A stretch of 64,000 bases of DNA from Polaribacter sp. BM10 (GCF_002005425.1 NZ_CP019704.1:1694001-1758000), one strand, 5' to 3'. Shown: positions 34,652-44,807, counted from the first letter of the stretch. A program made the numbers and translations. Notes: generated by a model from the letters alone, not told the origin.

Positions 34652-35395
34652 ATGGATAAAAAACTACGTATCGATTTACAAAGAGTTCCAAAACACGTTG
34701 CCATAATTATGGATGGCAATGGCCGATGGGCAAAAGGTAAAGGAATGAATAGGATTTTTGGTCATAGAAATGCACTTAACGCAGTAAGAGACTCTGTTGA
34801 AGCTGCAGCAGAAATCAAAATAGAAGCAATTACTTTATATGCTTTTTCTACAGAAAACTGGAACAGACCAAAGTTAGAAGTAGACTCATTAATGACTTTA
34901 TTAGTTAATTCTTTAAAAAAGGAATTACCAACTTTTATGAAAAACGGAGTTAAGGTAAATGCTGTAGGATTGATAACAAGTCTTCCTAAAAAAGCACAAA
35001 AAGCTCTTAAAGAAGTATTTGAAGAGACAAAAAACAATTCTAGAATCGTATTAACTTTGGCTTTAAGTTATGGTTCTAGAGAAGAAATTGTTAATACAAT
35101 TAAAAATATATCTAAAAAAGTTGTTAATAAAGAACTTAATTTAGAAGAAATAGATGAAAATACTATAAATAATCATTTATATACATTTAATTTGCCAGAC
35201 GTTGATTTAATGATAAGAACTAGCGGAGAACAACGCATTAGTAACTTCTTATTGTGGCAGTTGGCATATGCCGAACTATATTTTACAGATGTACTTTGGC
35301 CAGATTTTAGAAAAGAGCATTTTTATGATGCAATTATAGATTACCAGAATAGAGAACGAAGATTTGGAAAAACAAGCGAACAAATTACAGAATAA
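34652..35395 (+). CDS. uppS: Isoprenyl (undecaprenyl) diphosphate synthase
   Basis: 247 residues. It adds isopentenyl units to farnesyl diphosphate in cis to make the carrier lipid for peptidoglycan and O-antigen. The catalytic aspartate is D21 in AIIMDGNGRWAKGKG. Further motifs are FSTENWNRP and DLMIRTSGEQRISNFLLWQLAY. It uses isopentenyl diphosphate made by the mevalonate enzymes encoded at 24-26 kb. The bamA start lies 8 bases after its stop, so both are co-transcribed. Confidence 0.96.
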   Translation: MDKKLRIDLQRVPKHVAIIMDGNGRWAKGKGMNRIFGHRNALNAVRDSVEAAAEIKIEAITLYAFSTENWNRPKLEVDSLMTLLVNSLKKELPTFMKNGVKVNAVGLITSLPKKAQKALKEVFEETKNNSRIVLTLALSYGSREEIVNTIKNISKKVVNKELNLEEIDENTINNHLYTFNLPDVDLMIRTSGEQRISNFLLWQLAYAELYFTDVLWPDFRKEHFYDAIIDYQNRERRFGKTSEQITE

Positions 35396-35402
35396 ATTTT
35401 TT

Positions 35403-37958
35403 ATGAAATTATTTTCTGCAGCAATAGTGTTTACAGCACTATTTTCTACTTACAGCGCAAATGCTCAAGTTAAAAAAGATAGTATATCTATAATTAAAAA
35501 GGATACCATATCCACTAAAAAAGCTTCGTTCGTTAAAGGACAAGAATACATTTTAGGCGGTATTACTGTAACTGGTCTTCAAAAATTTAGCGAAGAAACA
35601 GTTCGAGTTTTTACAGGATTAAGATACGGGCAGACAATAAAGCTGCCAGGAGACAAGCTTACAAGTGCTATTAAAAAACTTTATGAAAGTGACCAATTTA
35701 GTGACGTAGATGTCTATTTAGCAAAAATTGATGGTAATACAGTATATCTGCAACTAGATGTACAAGAATTACCTCAGCTAAATCAAGTTAAAATAAACGG
35801 AATTAAGAAGTCTAAAGCCAAAGAACTTTTAAAAGAAACCGAATTAAAACTTGGTAAAATGGTAACAGACAACTTATTAGTTACCTCTAAAAATTATTTC
35901 AGAAAAAAATATACAGATAAAGGATTCTTAAAAACAAAAGTTTCTTTAGATGTTCAAAAAGATACTTCGGATATTAATATCGTAAACATGTCTGTGTTTA
36001 TAGATAAAGGGAAAAAAATTAAAATTAAAGACATCAACTTTAATGGAAATGACGCTATTTCAGATAAAAAATTAAGAGGTGCTATGAAAAACACCAAAGA
36101 GAAATTTTTTGGTCGTTTCTGGAAAGGCTCTAAATATATAGAAGAAGATTATCAAGAAGATTTAGAAAGCATTTTAGATCTTTACAGCAGACAAGGTTAT
36201 AGAGATGCTCGTATTTTAAAAGAAGGAATTTCTTGGAATGATGATAATACAATAGACATTAATATCGATTTAGAAGAAGGTAGACAATATCGCTTTGCAG
36301 AAATATTATTTGTTGGTAACAAAGAATATACAGACGAGCAATTACAGCAAGTCTTAAGGATTGAAAAAGGAGACATTTATAACGGTGCTGTTTTAAAAGA
36401 ACGTGTTAGCGGAGACGGAAGCCCTACTTCTTTTGATATTTCTTCGGAATACCAAAACAATGGTTATTTATTCTCTCAAATTAATGCAGTAGAAACTAAA
36501 GTAGAAAACGATTCTATTACAGTAGAAATTAGAATTAGAGAAGACGAAAAAGCAAGAATTAAAAAGGTTACTGTTTCTGGTAATGACAAAACAAACGATC
36601 ATGTAATTTTTAGAGAATTACGTGTAAAACCAGGAGATTTATTTAGTAGAAGAGAAATCATTAGATCTATTAGAGAAATAGGTCAGTTAGGATTTTTTGA
36701 TCAAAATGTAACACCTGATGTAACGCCAAATTACGGAGATAAAACTACAGACATCAATTTTAACGTAATTGAAAAAGGTGGTAGTCAAATAGAATTACAA
36801 GGTGGTTATGGTGGTGGTTCTTTTATAGGAACACTAGGTTTATCTTTTAACAACTTCTCTATAAAAAACATTTTTAATAAAGAAGCTTACAAACCATTAC
36901 CAACTGGTGACGGTCAAAAATTATCTTTAAGACTGCAATCTAGTAGAACTTTTAACACATATAGTTTTTCTTTTACAGAACCATGGTTTGGTGGTAAAAC
37001 TCCAAAATCTTTATCATTTTCTATTTATCAATCAAATCAGTTTCAGTTAGACCCTCAAACTTTTGATGTAGACAGAAGTAGAAAACTAGGTATTACAGGT
37101 GCTTCTATTGGTTTAGGACAACGTTTAAAATGGCCAGATGATTTCTTTCAGTTATCACAGACAATTTCTTACCAAAGTTTTCAATTAAAAAATTATGGTT
37201 TTAGAGTTGGAGACAATGTTTTAGACAATGGTACATTAAATAACTTATCTTATAATATTAACTTAACAAGAAATTCTTCAGGACCAAGTTTAATTTTCCC
37301 AACTTACGGTTCAGAATTTTCTTTCGGAATTAAAGCGACACTTCCATATTCTTTATTTACAGATAAAGATTACAATCAACCAGATAATTTAACAGCAGAA
37401 GAGCAAAATGACTTTTTAGCAGATAAATATAAGTGGTTAGAATACTATAAATTAAATGCTAAAGGTAAATGGTATACTTCATTTACAGATAAATTAGTGT
37501 TGATGACGAATGCTGAAATGGGTTACTTAGGATTTTATAGTGATAAATTAGGTCAAACACCATTTGAACGTTACTTTGTTGGTGGAGACGGAATAGCTCA
37601 ATTTCAGTTAGACGGTAGAGAAACAGTAGGTTTAAGAGGATATGAAAACAACAGATTATCTTCTATTTCTGGAGGTACCATTTATAATAAATTTCAATTA
37701 GAATTAAGGTATTCTATTACAGATTCACCATCTGCATCTATTTATACTTTAGGTTTCTTAGAAGCTGGTAACTCTTATGACAATTTTAGAACATTTAATC
37801 CGTTTAACGTAAAAAGGTCAGCTGGTTTAGGTGTAAGAATTTTTATGCCTGCATTTGGTTTATTAGGTATCGATTTTGCTCATGGGTTCGATCCATTACC
37901 TGGTCAAATAGAAAAATCTGGTTGGCAAACACATTTTATTATCGGAAGACAATTCTAA
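35403..37958 (+). CDS. bamA: Outer membrane assembly factor BamA
   Basis: 851 residues from the ATG at 35403, which opens a proper signal peptide (MKLFSAAIVFTALFSTYSANAQ). An earlier ATG at 35364 lies inside uppS and would put 13 charged residues ahead of the signal peptide, so I reject it. About five POTRA domains cover residues 50-460 (for example EYILGGITVTGLQKFSEETVRVFTGLRYGQ). The 16-strand barrel fills the C-terminus and ends GWQTHFIIGRQF. BamA inserts barrel proteins into the outer membrane. Two skp-like genes follow, so the chaperones travel with it. Confidence 0.95.
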   Translation: MKLFSAAIVFTALFSTYSANAQVKKDSISIIKKDTISTKKASFVKGQEYILGGITVTGLQKFSEETVRVFTGLRYGQTIKLPGDKLTSAIKKLYESDQFSDVDVYLAKIDGNTVYLQLDVQELPQLNQVKINGIKKSKAKELLKETELKLGKMVTDNLLVTSKNYFRKKYTDKGFLKTKVSLDVQKDTSDINIVNMSVFIDKGKKIKIKDINFNGNDAISDKKLRGAMKNTKEKFFGRFWKGSKYIEEDYQEDLESILDLYSRQGYRDARILKEGISWNDDNTIDINIDLEEGRQYRFAEILFVGNKEYTDEQLQQVLRIEKGDIYNGAVLKERVSGDGSPTSFDISSEYQNNGYLFSQINAVETKVENDSITVEIRIREDEKARIKKVTVSGNDKTNDHVIFRELRVKPGDLFSRREIIRSIREIGQLGFFDQNVTPDVTPNYGDKTTDINFNVIEKGGSQIELQGGYGGGSFIGTLGLSFNNFSIKNIFNKEAYKPLPTGDGQKLSLRLQSSRTFNTYSFSFTEPWFGGKTPKSLSFSIYQSNQFQLDPQTFDVDRSRKLGITGASIGLGQRLKWPDDFFQLSQTISYQSFQLKNYGFRVGDNVLDNGTLNNLSYNINLTRNSSGPSLIFPTYGSEFSFGIKATLPYSLFTDKDYNQPDNLTAEEQNDFLADKYKWLEYYKLNAKGKWYTSFTDKLVLMTNAEMGYLGFYSDKLGQTPFERYFVGGDGIAQFQLDGRETVGLRGYENNRLSSISGGTIYNKFQLELRYSITDSPSASIYTLGFLEAGNSYDNFRTFNPFNVKRSAGLGVRIFMPAFGLLGIDFAHGFDPLPGQIEKSGWQTHFIIGRQF

Positions 37959-38021
37959 GAAAACTGTACATTTGTTAAGACTAAAGTTTTTTTGGCATGG
38001 TTTTTTCTAAATACTAAACGA

Positions 38022-38813
38022 ATGAAAAAAATATTTTTATTTACAGTTCTTTTATTTACAGTTAGTATTTCTTGCGCTCAAAGAAATCAAATTATTGCCT
38101 ACATAGATATGGAATACATTCTAGAAAATGTTCCTGAATATCTAGAAGCACAAAATACTTTAGACGAAAAAGTAGTAAAGTGGCGACAAAAATTAGATAA
38201 AGAAGCAAGATTTATTGAAGTACTAAAAACTGATTTAGCAAACGAAAAAGCTATTCTTACAAAAGATCTTATAGAAGAAAAAGAAGAAGAAATAGCATTA
38301 AAACAAGACGAATTAAGAAGATTAGAATCTTTGTATTTTGGACCTAAAGGTGATATGTTTTTATTAAGAAAACAATTAGTAAAACCTATACAAGACCAAG
38401 TTTACAATGCAATACAAAGTATTTCTGCTAGAAAAAAATACGATTTTGTTTTTGATAAATCTAGTGAATTAGTAATGCTATATTCAAATAAAAAATACGA
38501 TATTAGCGACCTCGTTTTAGCAACTATTGATAGAACAAGGTTAGTAGATCAAAAAAATGCTAAAAAGAAACAAGCAAGTGCGCCAAAAGAATTAACAGAT
38601 AAACAAAAAACTGCAATAGCTAAAAAAGAAGCAGTAATTGCAAAAAAACTATCTGATAAAGAAGCAAAGCAAAAATTAGCAGAAGAGAGAAGACAAGCAC
38701 TGTTAAAGAAAAGAGACGAAAAAAGAGAGTTGCTTAGAAAAAAGAAAGAAGCGCTTAGAAAGAAAAAAGAAGACGCAAAGAAAGAGCAAGAAAAACAAGA
38801 GAATAATAATTAA
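38022..38813 (+). CDS. OmpH/Skp-like periplasmic chaperone with Lys-rich tail
   Basis: 263 residues from the ATG at 38022, where the signal peptide MKKIFLFTVLLFTVSISCAQ begins. An ATG at 37992 is less likely. The OmpH core is at residues 25-175 (IAYIDMEYILENVPEY, then a long coiled coil). The last about 80 residues are a charged coiled-coil tail rich in Lys, Glu and Arg, which makes the protein longer than ordinary Skp. It binds unfolded outer membrane proteins. It sits between bamA and a second skp-like gene 13 bases downstream. Confidence 0.85.
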   Translation: MKKIFLFTVLLFTVSISCAQRNQIIAYIDMEYILENVPEYLEAQNTLDEKVVKWRQKLDKEARFIEVLKTDLANEKAILTKDLIEEKEEEIALKQDELRRLESLYFGPKGDMFLLRKQLVKPIQDQVYNAIQSISARKKYDFVFDKSSELVMLYSNKKYDISDLVLATIDRTRLVDQKNAKKKQASAPKELTDKQKTAIAKKEAVIAKKLSDKEAKQKLAEERRQALLKKRDEKRELLRKKKEALRKKKEDAKKEQEKQENNN

Positions 38814-38826
38814 ATTAAAAACAAGA

Positions 38827-39360
38827 ATGAAAAATTTTAAAACATTACTATTAATTGCTGTATTTACTTTAGGAGTAGCTGGTGTTGCGAATGCACAAAA
38901 AATAGGTCATGTAGATTACCAAAGAGTTATAGATAATATGCCAGAAACAAGAGCATTATCTACTACTTTAGAAAAATTAGGTAAATCGTACCAAAATGAA
39001 ATTGAAGGTTTAAAGAAAAAGTTAGAAGCTAAAGTTCAAAAATATACTGCTGAGCAAGCAACACAAACAGAAGCTACTAACAAGCAAAGAGCACAAGAAG
39101 TACAAGTAGACAAGGCAAGATTTGATCAAGCACAACAAGCTGCTTACCAAGAAATGCAAAAGAAACAAGCAGATGGTTTAAAGCCAATTGTAGAAAAAGC
39201 TGAAAAAGCAATTGAATCTGCTGCTGCATCTAAAGGAATTTTATATGTTCTTGATGCTAAAAGTTTAATCGTAAAAAAAGGAGAAGATTTATATAGCGCT
39301 GTAAAAGCTAAATTAGGTTTATTAAAAGATTTACCAAAGCCACAACAAGCAAGACAATAA
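38827..39360 (+). CDS. OmpH/Skp-like periplasmic chaperone
   Basis: 177 residues, normal Skp length. The signal peptide ends at GVANAQ. The core starts KIGHVDYQRVIDNMPETRAL and continues through a long coiled coil rich in Gln, Lys and Ala. It ends with a short Pro/Gln-rich tail. It should act with BamA as a holdase for outer membrane proteins. It looks like a paralogue of the gene before it. A terminator follows, so the operon ends here. Confidence 0.9.
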   Translation: MKNFKTLLLIAVFTLGVAGVANAQKIGHVDYQRVIDNMPETRALSTTLEKLGKSYQNEIEGLKKKLEAKVQKYTAEQATQTEATNKQRAQEVQVDKARFDQAQQAAYQEMQKKQADGLKPIVEKAEKAIESAAASKGILYVLDAKSLIVKKGEDLYSAVKAKLGLLKDLPKPQQARQ

Positions 39361-39384
39361 TTTCTACTTTTTAAATTATATAAG

Positions 39385-39412
39385 AAACCTACTTTTTTAA
39401 GTAGGTTTTTTT
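39385..39412 (+). terminator. Terminator of the bamA-skp operon
   Basis: AAACCTACTT pairs with AAGTAGGTTT around a TTTT loop and a T run follows. Some read-through to murI is possible because only 13 bases separate it from the murI start. Confidence 0.8.
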
Positions 39413-39424
39413 ATTTTTACGCAT

Positions 39425-40213
39425 ATGATATCTAACAATAATTCTATTGGTTTTTTTGATTCTGGTGTTGGTGGCACATCAATATTAAAAGAAGTGATAA
39501 CGCTTTTGCCTTTTGAAAACACAATCTACCTTTCTGATAGTAAAAATGCCCCTTATGGTCAAAAGACTAAAGAAGAAATTATTGCATTGTGTATTAAAAA
39601 TACTGAATTTTTATTAGCTAAAAATTGTAAAATAATTGTTGTTGCTTGTAATACTGCCACAACAAATGCAATTGATTTTTTAAGAGAAAAATATGCAATT
39701 CCTTTTATAGGAATAGAACCCGCTATAAAACCAGCTGCTTTAATTACAAAAACTAAAATTATAGGAATTTTAGCAACAAAAGGAACGCTAAACAGCTATT
39801 TATTTGAAAAAACATCTAAAACTATATCTAAAGATATTACGATTAAAGAAACGATAGGTAAAGGACTTGTAGAACTAATTGAAGCTGGAAAATTACATTC
39901 AGAAGAAATGAATGATTTACTTATTCAATACCTGAACCCTATGATTAAAAATGATATCGATTTTTTGGTGCTTGGTTGTACTCATTATCCATATTTAATA
40001 CCTCAAATTAGAAAAATTGTAGGATCTAAAATTAAAATTATAGATTCTGGCGAAGCAGTTGCCAAACAAACGAAAGCTATCTTAGAGAAAAACAATCTAA
40101 TTAAAAAAGATGCTAAAAAAGCATCCCATATTATTTACATCAACAAAGATAAGACTGCATTAAAGAATTTAATTGTTGATGATGGTATAGAAGTAATAGA
40201 AAAAGATTTCTAA
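39425..40213 (+). CDS. murI: Glutamate racemase
   Basis: 262 residues. It makes D-glutamate for peptidoglycan. The two catalytic cysteines are C75 in VVACNTATTNA and the one in LGCTHYPYL (about residue 185). The N-terminal motif IGFFDSGVGGTSILKE is the family signature. Its stop overlaps the stop of the convergent PorP-like gene by four bases (40210-40213). It lies behind a terminator, so it may have its own promoter in the T-rich gap. It is cytoplasmic. Confidence 0.95.
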   Translation: MISNNNSIGFFDSGVGGTSILKEVITLLPFENTIYLSDSKNAPYGQKTKEEIIALCIKNTEFLLAKNCKIIVVACNTATTNAIDFLREKYAIPFIGIEPAIKPAALITKTKIIGILATKGTLNSYLFEKTSKTISKDITIKETIGKGLVELIEAGKLHSEEMNDLLIQYLNPMIKNDIDFLVLGCTHYPYLIPQIRKIVGSKIKIIDSGEAVAKQTKAILEKNNLIKKDAKKASHIIYINKDKTALKNLIVDDGIEVIEKDF

Positions 40214-41199
40214 AAGCTACCGTAACTTGCATTTATATTAGGGCAAGCTGCACCTCTTGGTTCTCTTGTCCATAAGTTAAAACCTATAGAAATTTGATGA
40301 AATCCATTCTCTGCGAATAATACATCGTTTAATTGCTTTGTATGCGTGTAAGAAAACATCAAATTCTTATAATTTACACCAATTAAAGGCGAGATGTAAG
40401 AAGAGTTATCTTCGCTACTTGCATCAAAATTTCTTCTATAAGATAGTGCTGCCCAAAATTGCGTGTTTTTAAAAGTTTTGTAAGCTTTAAAATTTAGATC
40501 TGCAATTCTTTCTTTAGTTCCTTCTCTTATTTGCAACATTACAGAAGGTTCAAATTGTACAAATCTTTCTTGTCCGAAATAATAACCAACGGATAAAATA
40601 TAATTTCTTAAATCTAAAGGTTCTTGAACATTCAAATTGTTTTTTGCCGTTAAGAATAAGTTTTTAACTGTAAAATAAGAAGACAAACCTCCTCTGTGAT
40701 AAGCCAAACTAAAATCTGCATTATAGTAACTTGTACTTTCTATAATTTGACTAACAACACCTGGTCTATCTCCAGAAAATGTTCTTTGATCTGATTGGTT
40801 TTGTACAAAAGAAAAAGCCAAACCAAAAGATAATTGCTGAAACATACTACTTGTACTAATTGGTAAATGATAAGCATAAGCACCTTGTAAACCTTGCTGA
40901 GAGTGAAATCCGTTTTTATCATTAAATAAAACCAAACCATAACCAGCATTAGATTCTTCGCCAAATTTGGTATGAAAACTTACCGTTTGTAATGCAGGTG
41001 CATTTGGTACACCAATCCATTGTTGTCTTGCAGTTAATCTTAATTTACTAGAATTACCAATACCTGCTGCAGAAGGGTGTACTAAAAAAACATTATCTGA
41101 TAAGTAATCTGTATAAATTGGTAACGTCTCTTGTGCTTGGTTTTTTATTGAAAATAGAACAATAAATAAAAGACAGATTTTAATACTTGTAAACTTCAT
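40210..41199 (-). CDS. PorP/SprF-family type IX secretion-related membrane protein
   Basis: 329 residues from the ATG at 41199, which starts the signal peptide MKFTSIKICLLFIVLFSIKNQAQ. The longer frame from 41229 has no signal peptide in front and is less likely. The mature part begins LPIYTDYLSDNVFLVHPSAAGIGNSSKLRLTARQQWIGV, the PorP/SprF family opening. Amphipathic strands follow, and the last strand is FHQISIGFNLWTREP. These barrels help anchor or route proteins of the type IX secretion system in gliding or adhesive cells. There is no adjacent adhesin gene here. Confidence 0.88.
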   Translation of the reverse strand: MKFTSIKICLLFIVLFSIKNQAQETLPIYTDYLSDNVFLVHPSAAGIGNSSKLRLTARQQWIGVPNAPALQTVSFHTKFGEESNAGYGLVLFNDKNGFHSQQGLQGAYAYHLPISTSSMFQQLSFGLAFSFVQNQSDQRTFSGDRPGVVSQIIESTSYYNADFSLAYHRGGLSSYFTVKNLFLTAKNNLNVQEPLDLRNYILSVGYYFGQERFVQFEPSVMLQIREGTKERIADLNFKAYKTFKNTQFWAALSYRRNFDASSEDNSSYISPLIGVNYKNLMFSYTHTKQLNDVLFAENGFHQISIGFNLWTREPRGAACPNINASYGSF

Positions 41200-41327
41200 T
41201 AAGCCAATAGCGTTTTTTAAGAAAATCAAATATATTATAAAAATCTTTAAGAATTCTTTGTTCTAATAAGTTTTAACACAGTTAAAAATAAAAAATAATA
41301 GTTGTTCTTTAGAAATTATTCAAATAT

Positions 41328-42026
41328 TTAGTGGCAACTTGTATTATTAGAAACAATGTCTAAAATTGGTTTTGGTGATACATACGGAATGCCTAAGCCA
41401 AGACCTCTAACAATAAATAATAAACCTATAAAAACAACAACATAAGGTATTGCTTTCTGAATTGATTTCTTTAAACTTCTTTTTGCAAAGTTTCCTAAGA
41501 AAACAACAGAGGTCATTAACGGCACTGTACCCAAACCAAATAAAAACATATACAGACCGCCTTCTAAAGCATTTTTAGTTGCCAAAGCACCAAATAAAGC
41601 CATATAAACTAATCCGCAAGGTAGAAATCCATTAAGAAAACCTATTGTAAAAAAAGTATCGTTTCTTTTCTTTTTTAGCTCTTTACCTAAAGTATTTTTT
41701 AGATGCGCCAATAAAGTGTTTACTTTTTTAGAAAATTTAATTTTATGAAAAAGCTTTGGAAATAGAATAAATAAAATCATAAGTACACCAACAATAATTG
41801 ATATTTGCTGTTGAAATCCGAAGAAATAAAAACCTTTACCCAACAGTCCAAACAAAAAACCAATTAATGCATATGTTAATAATCTACCTAAATGATAAAT
41901 CATAACCTGCAGAAAACCTTTGGTTTTATTTTGCCTATCTATTGGTAACATAAATGCTATTGGCCCACACATACCAATGCAATGAAAGCTACCCAATAAA
42001 CCAAAAATTAGTGCAGATATTAACAT
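41328..42026 (-). CDS. SafE/TauE-like membrane protein of the cbb3 oxidase locus
   Basis: 232 residues with about six or seven membrane helices. It opens LISALIFGLLGSFHCIGMCGPIAFML, the CxxC-like start of the SafE/DsbD-type family, and has GFLNGFLPCGLVYMALFGA further on, with a conserved LPCG motif. Such proteins travel with cco genes and are thought to handle copper or heme assembly. It overlaps the ccoH start by one base (42026), so translation is coupled. The final HxxC-like tail SNNTSCH could bind metal; this is an inference. Confidence 0.82.
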   Translation of the reverse strand: MLISALIFGLLGSFHCIGMCGPIAFMLPIDRQNKTKGFLQVMIYHLGRLLTYALIGFLFGLLGKGFYFFGFQQQISIIVGVLMILFILFPKLFHKIKFSKKVNTLLAHLKNTLGKELKKKRNDTFFTIGFLNGFLPCGLVYMALFGALATKNALEGGLYMFLFGLGTVPLMTSVVFLGNFAKRSLKKSIQKAIPYVVVFIGLLFIVRGLGLGIPYVSPKPILDIVSNNTSCH

Positions 42027-42472
42027 TAATATTCTATTTCTTGTTTTACTAAATATTCTTTATCATTGTATTTGAAAGCAACACTAATGTTCCATCGACC
42101 ACCTAACAAACGTTTCTCAGGCACGAGCAAATATGAATTAGAAATCGAAATAGGAATTTCGAAATCTAATTGTTTATTAGATGGTCTGTATAGGAACACT
42201 TTTCCTTGAATCTTTTTAGGATTAAATATTGCAGGAAATATTACTTTTAAATCATTATTAAATTTTAAAATCTTTACGTTCTCTTCTAAATTATTTGCAT
42301 TTTGTGTTGCATTAATTTCATTTTGAAAACCCAATTCTTTTTGGTAATATTTTTCTGTTACTAAATCATGGCTGTAAGAATTATTAGTACTCATAGTTAT
42401 TACGAAGTACAAAATAAACCCCATAAAAGCCACAATTGCAATTACAATACCCGTTCCCCAATTAAATTTCAT
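42026..42472 (-). CDS. ccoH: FixH/CcoH-family oxidase assembly protein
   Basis: 148 residues. One N-terminal membrane helix (about 7-26; TGIVIAIVAFMGFILYFVI) is followed by a periplasmic domain. The motif SYSHDLVTEKYYQKELGFQNEINATQNA is the FixH signature. It helps assemble cbb3 oxidase, probably by stabilising CcoN. It lies 7 bases behind ccoG. The family call is based on motif plus position. Confidence 0.87.
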   Translation of the reverse strand: MKFNWGTGIVIAIVAFMGFILYFVITMSTNNSYSHDLVTEKYYQKELGFQNEINATQNANNLEENVKILKFNNDLKVIFPAIFNPKKIQGKVFLYRPSNKQLDFEIPISISNSYLLVPEKRLLGGRWNISVAFKYNDKEYLVKQEIEY

Positions 42473-42479
42473 AATCTTA

Positions 42480-43901
42480 TTATTTATAACTTCTAGGTCC
42501 TAAAAAACTAGACTTAGCCGTTTCTATTAATTTTCCTTTGGTGTAAACGCCAATTTCTAGCTTGTCTTTATCACCTTTTAAAGCTGCTTGATTAATTTCG
42601 ATAAACAAAGTACCTTCTGCTAAACCCTGTTTTGGTACTACAAAGTTTTTGTTAGAGACTAATTTTATTTCTCCTTTATGAGATAACAATTTGTAGCTAA
42701 CATCTGTAATATCTTTTGTTGTTTTATTTATCACCTTAAACGTATAAACGTTGCTGATGATATTATTTTCTTTATGCTGATATAATTGCCCTGGTAGCCT
42801 TAAAATTCTTGCCTCTACGTCGTTTCTTAGAAATAGCATACCAATTAAAATACCTGTTAAAATTAACAGAACTGCAGAATATCCTTTCATTCTAGCTGTA
42901 AACTGAAAAGGTTTTTTCTTTGCAATGTTATCTTCACTTGCATATCTAATTAATCCTTTAGGTAAACCAACATTCTCCATCATATGATCGCATTCATCTA
43001 TACAAGCTGTACAATTAACGCATTCTAACTGTGTACCGTTTCTTATATCTATACCTGTAGGACAAACAACTACACATTGTTTACAATCGATACAATCTCC
43101 TTTACCTAAAGCATTTCTATTTTCATTTTTTCTGAATTTTGCACGACCGTTTTCTCCTTCGCCTCTCTTATAATCATAGGTGACATTAATTGTTTTATTA
43201 TCTAACAATACACCTTGTAATCTACCATAAGGGCAAGCAATTATGCAGACTTGCTCTCTAAACCAAGCAAACACAAAATAGAATACACAGGTAAAAATTG
43301 TTAATGAAATTAATGTACTAATATTATCTAAAGGATTACCAGTTATGTAATTTATTAGTGTATCTCCACCAATTAAATATGCTAAAAATACATTTGCGAT
43401 TAAAAAAGAAATTATAAAAAACACAAACCATTTTAAGAGTCTTTTTCTAATTTTCTCTGCATTCCAAGGTTGTTTATCTAAACGGATTTGTTTTCCTCGA
43501 TCACCATCAATCCAATATTCTATTTTTCTAAAAACCATTTCGAGAAATATGGTTTGCGGACAAATCCATCCGCAGAAAATACGACCAAAAACAACCGTAA
43601 AGAGAATTACAAAAACAACACCAACAATCATTGAAATAACTAATAAATGAAAGTCTTGTGGCCAAAAAGGAAATCCGAAAATATTAAATTTTCTTTCTAA
43701 CACATTAAACAATAAAAATTGGTTGCCTTTAATTTTTATAAAAGGTGCAGATAATAAAAAAAGCAATAAAAAATAACTAACGTAAGTTCTGTATTTATAG
43801 AAAAATCCGCTTGGTTTTTTAGGAAATACCCAAGAACGCTTTCCCTCATTATTAACAGTCGCAATACTATCTCTAAAATACTCGTTCTTGGGCTTATCCA
43901 T
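42480..43901 (-). CDS. ccoG: Cytochrome c oxidase accessory protein CcoG
   Basis: 473 residues with about five membrane helices. The two [4Fe-4S] clusters are clear: CIDCKQCVVVCPTG followed by CVNCTACIDECD (around residues 270-310). A further cysteine pair CGWICPQTIFLE lies in an earlier loop and another in IIACPYGR. The C-terminal part is a periplasmic Ig-like domain. It is thought to reduce copper for cbb3 oxidase assembly. It is co-transcribed with ccoP 37 bases upstream. Confidence 0.92.
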   Translation of the reverse strand: MDKPKNEYFRDSIATVNNEGKRSWVFPKKPSGFFYKYRTYVSYFLLLFLLSAPFIKIKGNQFLLFNVLERKFNIFGFPFWPQDFHLLVISMIVGVVFVILFTVVFGRIFCGWICPQTIFLEMVFRKIEYWIDGDRGKQIRLDKQPWNAEKIRKRLLKWFVFFIISFLIANVFLAYLIGGDTLINYITGNPLDNISTLISLTIFTCVFYFVFAWFREQVCIIACPYGRLQGVLLDNKTINVTYDYKRGEGENGRAKFRKNENRNALGKGDCIDCKQCVVVCPTGIDIRNGTQLECVNCTACIDECDHMMENVGLPKGLIRYASEDNIAKKKPFQFTARMKGYSAVLLILTGILIGMLFLRNDVEARILRLPGQLYQHKENNIISNVYTFKVINKTTKDITDVSYKLLSHKGEIKLVSNKNFVVPKQGLAEGTLFIEINQAALKGDKDKLEIGVYTKGKLIETAKSSFLGPRSYK

Positions 43902-43938
43902 AAAAATTAACTATTAAATTACTTTTCCTTTTTCTGTA

Positions 43939-44796
43939 TTATTCTTCTGTCCAGATTTCTCCTTGTGGTGCTTTAGCAACAGCAGGTGTTGTACCTTGAA
44001 GGGTTAGAACATAACTTGCTACTTTTGCAATATCTGCAGTTTTTAATGTTTTATCCCAAGCAATCATTCCTTTACCATCTCTACCACCATTAGAAATAGT
44101 TGCAAAGACATTTTTAATTCCTCCACCTAAAATCCAATATTCATCTGTTAAATTTGGTCCAATAGAACCTCCACCATCTTTTTGATGACAAGAAGCACAG
44201 TTTAAATTAAACACTGCTCTACCTCTACTTAAATCTTTAGCATCTGTTAAAAGTGTTACATTTTCTGCTGTAATTAAATCTTTAGCCGTGGCTTTGTATT
44301 TGTTTAACGCTGCTTTTGCTTCTGCAACCGCCTTATTATATTCTACAACCTGATTATCTCCATCTAAAACTTCGAATCTTACTAAATAAACAACCGCGAA
44401 AATTATGGTTGCATAAAACATATAAATCCACCATGGCGGAAGCGAATTATCTAATTCTCTAATTCCGTCGTAATCATGATCTAAAACTATTTCTTGCTCT
44501 TCTTCTATTGCTTTTGCTTTGGTCCAAGATTTTAATAATTTTTGAATCCAAGCGTTGCTTGGTTCTGGCACAATACCATCTTTTTCGTTTTGCAGTTCTG
44601 TAGCTCTTTTAATTGCTAAAACATTAACAACTTCTTTTAAAACAACTACTAAAACAAAACCAATTAAGGCCAACCAAACCAGCGGATTCTCGTAAAAACT
44701 AAATGGGTTTTCGTACACCATAAACGATTTTGCAAGCGTTATAAACGTAACAATTACAAAAATTACATATACTGTAGATTGAAATGATTTTTTCAT
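43939..44796 (-). CDS. ccoP: cbb3 oxidase subunit CcoP, mono-heme form
   Basis: 285 residues. Two N-terminal membrane helices (about 8-22 and 38-60) precede the CcoP N-terminal motif DNSLPPWWIYMFYATIIFAVVYL with the third helix. The C-terminal cytochrome c domain has a single heme motif C200-ASC203-H204 (FNLNCASCHQKDGGG) and a Met ligand near GKGMIAW. Proteobacterial CcoP usually has two hemes; this one has one. It passes electrons from soluble carriers to the ccoNO subunit. It lies 11 bases behind ccoQ. Confidence 0.9.
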   Translation of the reverse strand: MKKSFQSTVYVIFVIVTFITLAKSFMVYENPFSFYENPLVWLALIGFVLVVVLKEVVNVLAIKRATELQNEKDGIVPEPSNAWIQKLLKSWTKAKAIEEEQEIVLDHDYDGIRELDNSLPPWWIYMFYATIIFAVVYLVRFEVLDGDNQVVEYNKAVAEAKAALNKYKATAKDLITAENVTLLTDAKDLSRGRAVFNLNCASCHQKDGGGSIGPNLTDEYWILGGGIKNVFATISNGGRDGKGMIAWDKTLKTADIAKVASYVLTLQGTTPAVAKAPQGEIWTEE

Positions 44797-44807
44797 TTTT
44801 TTACTTT